NCBI GenBank assembly: GCA_022828595.1
Contig: JAKGHH010000002.1
Coordinates: 42,068,222 to 42,132,221, forward strand
Direction of reading: 5' to 3'
Source: Nelumbo lutea
Lineage: Eukaryota; Streptophyta; Magnoliopsida; Proteales; Nelumbonaceae
DNA length: 64,000 nucleotides
The translations under genes were made by a program, and so were the position numbers. Positions 10,201-22,200 of the stretch are shown piece by piece. Positions within the stretch are counted from its first letter, which is position 1, and each line of letters begins with the position of its first letter. The notes below the pieces were generated by a model. It searched no databases, was not told the DNA's origin, and worked only from the letters and a program-made list of their open reading frames with translations.

Positions 10201-13200
10201 GGAAACAATTTTGATAGAAGGTTCTGAGATAGTGGAATGACTCTAGGACTTTATGGTCGAGGCTGCTGCAAAGGGAAAGAAACCAAGCTGGAAAGAAAAT
10301 CTCACTTTGACAGGACGAAGGTATGTACTGGAGTGCAAGAGAAATACGAGAGGATCCTTCATTGCTCTTTCTGAGTTTTTTGTTGAAGGGAAGAAACAAG
10401 TGGTGTGCTTCCTTGAAGTTAAAAAGAGTCAAGGATGGCAAAGGGTTGCATTAGAGTTGAATGCTATTCTTAACCACTGGAAGATAGGAAATCAGGAGGT
10501 TAAAGAAGTTGAAGCAGCAGACACCTCCTCTGATTTCCTAGGCCCTTATACAGGACATCCCAGCCATGGCACACAGAAAAACCAACCCCATTGTCACTAT
10601 TATCAGGAGGAAAGATTATTGGGAAAGCATGCTAGTTGTTGAAGCCAAGAGACCAGTCTCCAATTGGAAGGAAGTTTCTAATCTTGTGTAGCGTAAGTTA
10701 AAACTTAGAAACACTTTCATACTAACTCCCTTTGATAGCATTAAAGCAGTGCTCGACCCTCTTGACAGTGTGGTAGAAAGTACAACTCTAAATTTTCAAG
10801 AAGCTTGGGGATCTTTTAGTCTGTTTAAGTGGACTGCATCTTCAAACTCTATTTTTTTTTTATTTTTCAGTTGAAGATGGGATGGTAGTTAGGGTAACTG
10901 GGCTGCCTTTCCCTCTTTGGGCCCATGAGGTTGCAGCCTCCATTGCAGTCTTATGTGGAGCTCGTCTTGATGGAGAATTTTGGGGGTACCTTCGATCAGG
11001 AGCACTTCTCTTGAGTGGAGTTAAACCAAAAGAGATCCCCAGGAAGGTGATTTTCTATGTGGATGAATTGTTTATCTCAGTGTGGCTGGTTTCTTCCATT
11101 GAAGTGGCATTGTGGAAGGAGGGGAGAAAGGAAGAAGATGAGAGGGTGGAAACACAGATGCTACGTGGAAATTTGGGATTAGAGAATCAATGGTTGGACA
11201 GATATTACACAAAAATGGATAAACAAGCTTTAGGCTCTTCGAAAGTTTATGGAAATATGGCAAGTGAAAGACATGTGGCTGAAGAAACTAAACTAGCACC
11301 TACTAGGATCTATGCTTAGATGACTATGGATGGCACCAAAAGAGGGGTTTTGAATGTTTTAAACAAATCCATGGTAAAAGAAGGGAGTAGGAAGAATAAA
11401 ACGGATGGGTTGGTATTGAAAACTGGTGAATCGTTGGGTCAAACCAAAGGAGGGGTTTACTTCAAGGGTTGCGTGCCGGCCCAAGATGAGACCTCTAGGT
11501 CTAATGTACTGCCAAGAACCATTGCTCCTGAGATTGGAGCTGGACCACTTAAAAAGATTCTTGGGTTGATTGATGGGCCAGGGGTAGAAGGCCCATCTGC
11601 GCCAAAGGCACATGATATCTTAAAGCCTCACGTGAGGGAGAGACAGTCCTTACGAGATGGTACCAGCCATCTATCACCGTCCTCAAATGTGCGAAGCCTC
11701 GATCGAGAGCCCTCTCAAAACGATAGTTCTCTCCAGTGGATTCCAACCAAAAAACTCAAAGGACTCTCCACAGATCAATGTAACCACGTAGTATTAAATG
11801 TAGCGAGTTTGAAAAGATTGAGCGGGGTTTCTCAACGGGGGAAGAAGTAATATCTGACTCTGAAACTGAGGATATTGTTAGTTTGGGAAGTGTGGATTTG
11901 TGGCAGTCAAAGGATTTCTATGAAGAGCATAGTCTAAGTACAGAGCTGTTGTTCTTAGAGGATGCTATGTGTGAACCCTTAGCAGAGGTTCAGGGGATTT
12001 TTTCTCAAGTTCGTATGTCACCAAGAGATGTGGTGAAATTAGTAGAAGTTACAGAGGATTTGCAGTGTACACCCAACCCAACAACAAGTGATCCCGATCC
12101 AGAAGTGCAGCCCTTTTGCACCAATGAATTAGAGGAATAGGAATTACTTCGACTTTTGAACACCAAGTCAACAGTTAGGGGAAAACACTCTAAGGTGGAC
12201 TTGGATGCCGTGTTCATTATAGTGTCAGTCGATCCTGGTTCACTTCCGCAACTCCCTCAGGCAAAAGGATTGGTCCTAGACTCGATTCCAATCACTGGAA
12301 CCTCAGTTCCCCTATCATTTCAGTCCTCACCCTTTGGGCCAGGTATGTTTGTCAATTCAATTTTGGGTACTAATGAGGGCTCTTTTCCTGGAATAGGTAT
12401 TCTTGGATGCCATGTTCAACACTCTAAGGTGGACTTGGATGCCATGTTCAACACAATGTCAGTCGGTCTTGGTTCACTTCCGTAGCTCCCTCAGGCAAAA
12501 GGGTTGGGCCTAGACTCGATTCCATTCACTGGAACCTCAGTTCCTCTATCATTTCAGTCCTCACCCTTGGGCCAGGTATGTTTGTCAATTCAATTTTGGG
12601 TACTAATGAGGGCTTTTTGCTTGGAACATGTATTCCAATGTCCCAACTTGAAGGAATGACCACTGGAGGAATCTCTAAGAAAGTGGGAAGTGGTTGTGTA
12701 GCGGGAGGGGGGGTTTTACCATTGGAAAAGAGGTAGGAGGAATTAGAGAGAATCTAGGGTCAAATTTGCGATCTTCTTGAGGAGTATGAGCAGCAAGAGG
12801 AATTTTTGGTGGAAAACTCTAAACAAGCGAAGGAAGTTGCAGTTCTTTTGGAGGGCCCACCTAAATTTAGGATGAAGGTAGGGGAAAGAGACAATATGGT
12901 CAAGGGTTGTGAAAAGGAAGAGGAGGACTTGCAAAAAGGAGCAAGAGGAGGAATTAGAGAGGATATGGGTACTAATAAGTGCTCTCCTTGAGGAGTACAA
13001 GAAGAAAGAAATTTCTTTGGAGGAAAGTGCAAAAAAGGCAGAGAAAATAAAAGTGCCTAGGGAGCATCAAGGAAAGCTTGGGGTAGAAAACAACTAGTGG
13101 AAAAAGAAAAGAACTGAAATGGAAAGATTGATCTCAAACATCGAAGAGAACATCAAGTTCACTAGGAGAGGGGAGAGAAGGAAGAATTCCAAGTAATGTG

Positions 13201-16200
13201 AGGGGTAGACAACACAAGGAAGAGAAGGCTAATTAAGGACCTCCTTAGAAGAGAGAGGCCTGATATTGTGATGATATAGGAGACCAAATTAGCTGAAATT
13301 GATAGAAGGTGGGTGAGAAGTGTTTGGAAGAGTAGAGGAGTAAGATGGGTTTCCATACCTTCTTGGGGGGCTTCAGGGGGTATAGTCACTTTTTTGGTGA
13401 GAAGATTTTGTGGAGACCGTGGAGGAGTTAATAGGTAATTTTTCGGTGTCTTTGAAGTTTAGGATGGTGGAGGATGGTTTCACATGGGTGTTAACCAATG
13501 TGTATGGGATAGAGAGCTATAGAGAGAGAGAAATGAGTTCTGGGAAGAACTATATGGTATCCAAGGGTTATGGGAGGGTCCTTGGTGTTTGTGGGGATTT
13601 CAATGTATTTCGATTTATTGATGAATCAAATAACCCGCAATAGTCCATCACTACTATCATGAGGAAGTTCAATGATCTCATTAATAGTTGTGAGTTGAAG
13701 GAGATTCCCCTTTCGCAAGCTCAATTCACTTGGCCCAACTTCCAGGATGTTCCAATTTACTCAAAGTTGGATAGATTTCTCTTTAATGAGAATTGGAAAG
13801 TCACTGGCGAGGTTTGTTGGTCAAAGCTTTGCCCAAAGTCACCTTCAATCATTGCCCTATTGAGATAGGACAAGAACCTTTTAGCCGTGGACCGAGACCT
13901 TTTAGATTTGAAAATATGTGGTCAACACATCCAGATTTTGTGAACAAGGTTGAGGAGTGGCGGAGAGAAGAGATGGAGGGGGGTGAGATGGAAAGGGGTG
14001 AAATTCCACAAGAAGTTGAAAAGACTGAGAGCAAAATTAAAATAATGGAATAGGGATCAATTTGGGAAGGAAGTAAAAGCTAATATAGTTACCCAAATTG
14101 AGGAACTAGATTTAAAGGAATCTCAAAATACCTTGAATGAACAAGAAAGGGGGTCAAGAAGAAGATTAAAGCAGGAATTAGAAGAGGTCCTGTTGTGGGA
14201 AGAAATCTCTTCGAGGCAAAAATCTAGGGTCAAATGGATCAAAGAAGGTGATGGGAACACTAAATTTTTCCATGAAATGGGTAACGGGAGAAGGAGAAAA
14301 AACTTGATGAGTAAGTTGGAAATGGATGGTGTGGAAGTTGAATCTCACGATGAGATGGCTAGATGTGTTGTAGATCACTTTAAATCCATCCTAAGGAGGC
14401 CACAAGGAAGCAAAGTAGAGTTGGAAGGGTTGGATTGGTCGAGACTTTCTGAAATGGATAAGAGTTGGTTGGAAAGGAATTTTGAGGAGGAAATTAAGCA
14501 TGCGGTGTTTTCAATGGATAAACTTAAGTCACCAGGGCCAAATGGCTTTACTATGGCTTTTTATCAAGATTGTTGGATTATAGTGAAAAAGGATTTGCTT
14601 AAGGTTTTTAAAGAATTCAAGAATAACTATGTTGTTAGCCCTGGAGTTAATGCTACTTTTCTAGTTCTGATTCCAAAGAAGAAAGAGGCTACACACCCTA
14701 AAGACTTTAGACCAATTAGCTTGGTGACTTGCATCTACAAGATTTTGGCTAAGGTATTGTCTTTGAGGATTGAAAAGGTCCTCCCCTCCCTTATTAGTCA
14801 AGCTCAAGGTGCCTTTGTGCAAGGCTGACAAATAATTGATCAGATTCTAATAGCGAATGAATGTGTAGAAGAGATGAGAAGATTAGGCAATCAAGGCTTT
14901 GTCTGCAAGCTGGACTTGGTGAAGGCTTATGATTTAGTGGATTGGAGTTTCTTGTTAGAGGTTTTAGAAGTGTGGTTTTGGGAACAAGTGGTGTAATTGG
15001 ATTACTAGTTGCCTTCTTGTCATTACTCAGTTTTGGTGAATGGAGTAGTAAATGACTTCTTCCCGGCTTGCAGGGGCCTAAGACAAGGTGACCCCACTCC
15101 CTCCTTTCTTGTTCACACTGGTTGCTGATGTGCTGAGTTGACTTTTATCAGAGGCAGATAGGATTAGGTCAATAAAGGGGTGGAGAATGGGAAGAGATCA
15201 AGTCCCAGTCACCCACCTCCAGTTTGTAGATGATATAATAATCTTTTGTGAGGGGAGTGATCTGACGAGAGTGAGACATCTGAAGAGTCTTTTAATCCTT
15301 TTTGGGAATGCCTCTTACCTGAAGATTAATTTTGAGAAGAGTTGCGTGGTGGGATTAAATTTGGAAGGTAGGGAGTTGGAAGCTATTGTGAAGTGCTTAG
15401 AATGTCTTATCTCAGAGTGGCCCTTAACCTATTTAGGTCTTCCCCTAGGTGCTAACCCAAAGGAGAGTCGTTTTTGGAACGTTGTTGTAGAAAAGTTTGA
15501 AAAGAGGTTGGCAACTTGGAAAAAGAATTATGTTTATCTAGGGGGCAGAGTAACTTTTATCAGGGCTACACTTGCCAATTTGCCGATTTATTTCTTGTCT
15601 GTCTTTAGGATTCCTTCTAGGGAAGCTAAGAAGATAGAAAAATTGATGAGGGATTTCCTGTGGGAGCCAGGGGAGGAGAAAAAGGATCACCTGATTAGGT
15701 GGGAGGTGGTTAGTCAAAGTAAGGAAGAAGGGAGACTAGGGTTGGGAACCTAGCTTATAAGAATGAAGCTCTACTAGGACAATGGTTATGGAGATGACAT
15801 TTAGAAAGAGAGAGATTGTGGCATGAGGTGGTGGCTAGTATCCATGGTTGTTCTGAAGGTGGTTGGAACGTTGGGGGTATCTCGATGGGCTACTCTTACA
15901 ACACCCTAGAAGGCAATCTCTGGCATTCTCCCAAAGTTCCTCAGGTTTGTAAGGTATGATGTTTGCTCTGGTAACTCTGTTCCTTTTTGGGAAGATACTT
16001 GGGTGGGTAACCAATCTCTCAAAGACCTATTTCCCTCCCTTTATTTCATATCCCTCTTTAAAAAGGAGCTGTTTTCTACGTTCTTGTCCTCCCCAACTCT
16101 CCCGTTGTCTTAAAACTGGGATTTTGGCTTCCGTAAAGGGTTGAGGGAAGAGGAATCTGCTTGTATAGCTTAGTTGATACTCTTACTTGGCTTTGTTTGT

Positions 16201-19200
16201 TTAGACCCTCTTAATCCTGATAGAAGAATTTGGACCTTAACTCCAAGTGGTTCCTTCTCTTGTGCCTCTTTCTTCAAGTCCCTTAGCTCCACTTCCTCCC
16301 CTTGGGTGTTTTTTGTTAAAGAGATTTGGTCTAGGCCCATCCCCCCTAAAATAGCGGTTTTCTGTTGGAAAGTTTACCATGGTAAGATTGATACTTTGGA
16401 CAACTTGCAAAAAAAGAGACCTTTTATGTGCTTGTCCCCAAACTGGTGCGCTCTTTGTAAAATGCAAAGTGAGGACTGTTACCAATGATATTTTGCTCCT
16501 TTGTTGCTGCTATTTGGAATTCGATTTTCTTGTTGTTTGGGTGCAGGTGGAACTTGCCATCCGATGTGAACTTGCTCTTTGATCCGTCTACCTTTGGTTG
16601 GCCCACGAAGTGGGGGAAATTAATGTGGAAATGTACTAGAGCAGCTCTGTTATGGACTATTTGGGAGGAAAGAAATGCCAAAATATTTCAAGGAAAGCAA
16701 AGGAGTATTATTAAAGTAAAAGAGTGTATCTTGACAAGGGCAACCTTTTGGCTGAAAACTACAGCACTTCTTGAGAATTAGTCCCATGATAATCTCAGGA
16801 GAAACTGGGCAGCAGTGGCTTCGACATCTTCTCAAAAGATTAGAATACAAGCTAGCTAGCTACCCCCTCCAGAGGGCGCTGTGAAATTGAACTTTGATGG
16901 GAGTAGTCAAGGGAACCTAGGACCTTCGGGCATAGGAGGGGTTTTGAGAGATAAGGATAGCAACATTCTTTCCTTATGCTCAGGACCAGTGGGAGTTGGA
17001 GACTCTACAAGGGCTGAGATACTAGCAGCAGTACAAGGAATACAGCTGCCAACCAACTCGGAATGGAGAATTTGGGAATTGAGGGAGATTCCAAGGTGGT
17101 TGTGGGTTGGTTGGCGAACCCAAATACTGTTAATTGGGATTATAGGGATTTTCTAAGAAGAGTCAATTGGCTTACAAGAAACATGTCAGTTAATTTTCAG
17201 TGGGTTAGCAGATCAGCAATGCTTTGGCTGATTCTCTTGCTAAACAAGGGGTCTCAAGGGTTTCTTTGTACTGGGCAACTTTGTAAACTGATTTCTGTCT
17301 AGTGTGAGTTTTGTGCTTTCGTCTTTAAAGAAGAGGTCACATCTCGTGCCTCTTCTTAGGCTGTTTGTATGCTCACTGTTTCACTATTAATATCAAATTC
17401 TTTCATTTATAAAAAAAAATCTAGAGTGAAAATATTCATGTTAAGTAAATACTTAATTTGGTCTTTTTAATTGTCAATGTTTTGATGTACCTATAAAAGA
17501 TCATTACCATAAGAGTTTTCTTTTTTGGTAATGAATAAAAAAGACATCTTTTATTCAAATGGAAGGAGATAAACAAAAGGTGACAAGATATCACCCCCAA
17601 AATAACACCCAAGACCCACCAAAGTACAGCCCTTCAACCGTAGTTTTTAATTACAAAAGAAATGATGACAACAAAAACCAAAAGAACAAAACAAAACCCT
17701 GAACCCAATCAAGACTGAAAAACCCTTTAATAGGTCCACCCAATAAGGTCCTTGCAATAACATGTTCCTCAGGAATCCTTCCAGACCTTTTTTCATTCAA
17801 CGGATATCTCTCCTCCAGGTCCTTGAACAACTTCCTTGTCATTTCTTCCCCTCCTTGCACCCAAAGTCCTAAAGCCTTGTTGGCTTGAATTGCAGTTTCC
17901 ACTTGTCCACATCTACTCTCTTTTCTACCTTTCTAACTTTGTCCAACAACTCTCCCTCCACATCTTGCTCCTCATCAGAATTTCTTCCTTTGAGATCTCC
18001 TCCTCTTCCTCAAATTTGTTCTCTTCGTCTATGGTGTCTTCCCCTAAACTAGCTTCTTGTTCCCTTCCTTGCCTCTCTTTGTAAGGGTCTTTCTAATTGA
18101 TCTCTATGGAGAAGTCCCACAACCTCTTTTTCAACCTCAAACTTTGACTTATCATGGATACTACTTCCAGCAGAATTTTTTTCTTTACTTTTGGTCTTTG
18201 TAACCCTTCTCTTATATGTCCTCTTGAATTTGCTGCAAGGGCCATCCCCAAAAATGTCTTCTTTCAATCGATGAAAAACTTTTGTTACATGAACTAATTG
18301 TCCATTGTTTGGAATTTTGGCCTTTCTCGACATAGCCTCAATCCTCAAAGGTTTAACATTCCCTTCTAACATAATTTTCTCTTTTCCTTCCTAAATCCAC
18401 CCCTAACTTTCCAATAACAGCTTATCCCCCCTCTTTGTACCTAATTTTTCTAGTTGATTAATGAAAGTAGTGTGTTATTGATAGTAAAAAATGATTTGGT
18501 TAAAACCCTTTCCCTAATGGAAATTTTCCTTCTTTTTCCGTATTCAAGTTGCTGACAATAGAGATCAAAATTGAGTCTTAAATGGTCAAAGCTGAAGTCG
18601 TTCTTAGCTCATTAAGTGTTGGTCTCCTGGTTTTCCTCCCTAACCCTCCCTTATCAAAACACAAACACTGCTGTTCACTGGTTCCCTAATGCACTTAGAA
18701 TATAGAATGTTTGCCTTTGAAGGATTTGTGCCCATGTTAGAAGCCTCTACCTCCTTCTACTGATTCTCCTCCCTGGCATCCCTTAAAACAACGTCTTGAT
18801 CTTTACTTTCCCTTTCCTCCACTTTACTGTCTTCTTCTCTTGATTCACATCAACCAACCCTCCTCTTCTTCCCCCTCTTTGGCACTCTTGTTTCTTTTCT
18901 TTCATTCTCAAATCTTGTGATAACCCAAACCCAATCATCCTTTGGACTCCCTTTCTTCTTGGTTGCCCAATTGAATAGTGGTCAAAGTCCCCACCCTTTT
19001 TTATTTTTTGCCTTTTTCCCATTTTCCTTTCCCCTTTAAAATCCCTACTTCTTCCTTTGGTGACTCATAACATCTTTTATTTCTTTTTTATTGCAGTAGT
19101 CGGTGGTCCCCACTTGAACCTCTCACCTCCCTCTTACTGAGTACTGCCTGTTCCCCTTCTCCTCTCGAAGCCCTGACACTTGACTCTTTGGACCTACACT

Positions 19201-22200
19201 CTCTTAGTATTCCCCGCCTCCACGTGTCTCAGTCTTTGCAATTTTGCCTCCAACCCTCCAAAATTACTTTGTTTCCCTTTGAACATGCCACCTCATCGTC
19301 TTTAACTTTGGTTGGCTCTTCATCTCCCTGCCCTTGTCTGTTTCAGCTTCCTGATTCTTCCCACCACTTTCTCTCTCTCCCCCCCGTCTGTCCTCATTTG
19401 TTTCCCTTCTAGCGTCTTCTTTACTCACTTGCAAGGAAGTCCCATCCTCTCCCTCTGAGATTACTCTATGATCATTCCACATTACCATTCCCCTACAAAT
19501 TGAAGCTTTATATTGTTTGGAATTCTAGAAACATATTCCATCTCCACTAGCATTCTTGATGTATTCAACTTACCCCAAGTAATATTCTTGTCATTGTGCC
19601 TTAAAAATTTCCCATAACCTTTCTATTTATATTAGGGTGACCCAGTAATAATAAAACATAATGTAAAAAGACAATGGCACCCTTGAGGCACTACAATATA
19701 ACCTATTTGACAATTTTAACACTCTTCAAGTTGAGACATAGATGTCAATCATGCTCAACTTGAAACAAAAGTCATTGTCTCGCAAGTGATATAGGACCTT
19801 TGTGAAGATATCTGCAAGTTTCTCTTTAGAACTAACATAGGGAGTGCACACTTCCCCACTAACAAGTTTCTCCCTAATAAAGTGTTTGTCCACTTCAATG
19901 AGTTTTGTTCTATCATGAAGGACTGGATACAAGGTAATGGGACTATCAACTACAATCCCCAACTCACTCAACAAATTCTTTATCCACATAATCTTAACTA
20001 CTACATGGGACATTGCTCTGCACTCAGCTTCGGGACTAGACCTAGTCATCATGTTTTATTTCTTGCTTTTCCACATGACTAGGGTTCCCCCCACAAAGGT
20101 ACAGTAACCACTAGTGGATCTTTTGTCATCAATTGATCCAACCCAATCAGCATTTGTATACACTTCAACCTCCAAATGCCCATGTTTTCTGGAACAACAA
20201 ACTTTCCCCTAGAAACCTCTTGAGATAACTGTGGATCCTCTTAGCTGCCTCTAAGTGAGTCTTAGGGACATGCATGCACTGACTAAAAACACCAACAACA
20301 TAAGCAATGTCAGGTCAGGTCATGGATAGATATAAGAGCCTTCCCACAAGTCTTTGGAATTGCTCCACATCTACGGTCTCACCATGGCAGTCACCCAATC
20401 TGTGATTTTGATCAATAGGAGAGTGAGCCGATTTCACTCCTAGCTTTCCTAAATCCTACAACAGATATAGGATGTATTTCCTTTGTGAAATGAAGATCCC
20501 CTTTAGTAGCCTTCAAGTGTTGGAAGGTTGGAAAAACCTTCACAGCATTCAGTCACCACAAACAAGAAACTTATCTTGGCATACAACCGAGAAATAAAAA
20601 GGGAAAAAAGTGCAGAACTGCTCTCAGACCAATCTGATGCGTCTTTTCTTGAGATTGATCTGGAAATCAGCAAGAAAGAAGAAGAAGAAGAAGAAGAAGA
20701 AGAAGAAGAAGAAGAAGAAGAAATTTGGATGAATCTGTCTTCAGGCTCACAATATCCGCTCTGATACCATGTTTTCTTGATAAAGGTAAGTGAAAAGGAG
20801 AAAAGAAGAAGGAAGGAAGGAAGAAGAGAGAAGAGGAGAGGATGAGAGAAATAGAGATTAGAGGGTCAAAAAATGAGCTGGTGGCGCCAACCTTTCTATT
20901 TATATTAGGGCGACCCTGACCCAACAATAACAAAACATAATGTAAAAAAACAATGGTGCTGTTGCAGCACTATAATACAAACTGTTGACAGTTTTAACTG
21001 TAAGCAAGGTTTGAAATTTCAATACGTATTGTAGCGAGGGCTTCCCGATATGCTCCTACAGGGGGTGTTTCGGGGTTTAACCTGGTTCAGGAGGTAAACA
21101 GGCCTTAAACTGACCCCTCTGAACGAGGTTAAAAAAACTAAAAAAAAAGGGATTGAGCCCGGATACAGTCCAATACGCCCCTACCGGCATATCGGGTTGT
21201 ATTGATATTTTGAACCTTGACTGTAAGTATACTCCAGGCATGCAGAGGATTGCCCATCACCCCTAACCGTACCACACATCTTCATCAATTGCCCCTACCA
21301 TCAGAAACCACCAACTTAGATGAAGGTTAAGTTCTCTTGTCTTTGATCTTTTGATTTCTAAAGCCCACTCAGCCCCATCTCTGTTATGGATAAATAAAAA
21401 TAGGCCGCCATTAAGCTTCCTCATGCCCATCATTCTCTCTTTTTCCCATTTTGAGTTTTAACCACATCAGTTAATATATCTTGGATGCATGCTGAAGTAA
21501 GTGGAACATACCCAATCCATGAATCCATTAAGACATGGCACTAAAAAGGAGAAACAGGTTTGACGGGCCGAAACAAATCCTGTCACATGATCCATGTGTC
21601 TTTCCATGCCTATCATAGAAAACATGCATACTGATGAAGTCTCTTCACATTTCAATGGCCTGAGGGTAGGAAAAATCAGCATTTAAACTTATACCTTGTA
21701 TCAGATGAGAGACATGTTTGTAACAATATGAGGAACCCAAATACCTAATGTACTCAATACTAGATTGAGAAACATTATGTTTTTTTCTCATTGGAGAGTT
21801 GCAGATGTTGTGCTAGGTAAAGGGAAGATCTTAGTATTATCCTTCTCATTGATTTCTTTATTCTCTTTTTTCAATTTCTACCATGCCATTTTCCTTTGTG
21901 CTCGTTTTTTTTTTTATTTTTGTTACCGTGAATCTACAAGGCCCCCTCCTCTATTTTGAATTGCAGAGAGATACTTAAGTAGTATGTTGAGTCTATAGAT
22001 CACTACATTTGTGGGAATTCAACTTATAGCCGCCCCCCCCCCCCCCAAAAAAAAATAATAATAATAAATAAATAAATAAAGAAGAAGAAGAACAAAAAGA
22101 ATACTGGCCTAACCTCTGGTATGCTTTTTTAACAGATAGTTATCCATAATCATGACTTGTTTCTACTTTGCATTTTCACCATCCTAATCTTTCTTGATTT

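Larger units (their letters stand above)
9780..17419 (+). mobile_element. Dead L1-type LINE retrotransposon with RNase H domain
   Basis: The order of coding remnants is that of a plant L1-like element: ORF1 (gag-like) at about 10253-13100, endonuclease at about 13190-13868, reverse transcriptase at about 14133-15753, a zinc-finger zf-RVT domain at about 16290-16490, RNase H at about 16881-17310, a 3' noncoding tail, and an A-run at 17411-17419. It lies in the same orientation as RPS15A inside its first intron. Stops and frameshifts break every domain. The 5' end is not sharply visible, and no target duplication flanking the A-run could be found by eye. Confidence 0.75.
19616..20996 (-). mobile_element. 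Internally deleted Ty1/copia retrotransposon
   Basis: Two direct repeats bound it: a complete-looking LTR of about 227 bases (20770-20996, the 5' LTR in element orientation) and a matching 106-base piece (19616-19721) cut off on its far side. A primer-binding site complementary to initiator tRNA-Met abuts the 5' LTR. Only about 1 kb lies between the LTRs: leader sequence, then the C-terminal part of the reverse transcriptase and the RNase H. Gag, protease and integrase are absent. The element lies antisense to RPS15A. Confidence 0.75.

Noticed and set aside
20528..20764. 78-residue frame with a long glutamate run
   Set aside because: Produced by the (GAA)n microsatellite within the copia leader, on the strand opposite to the element.
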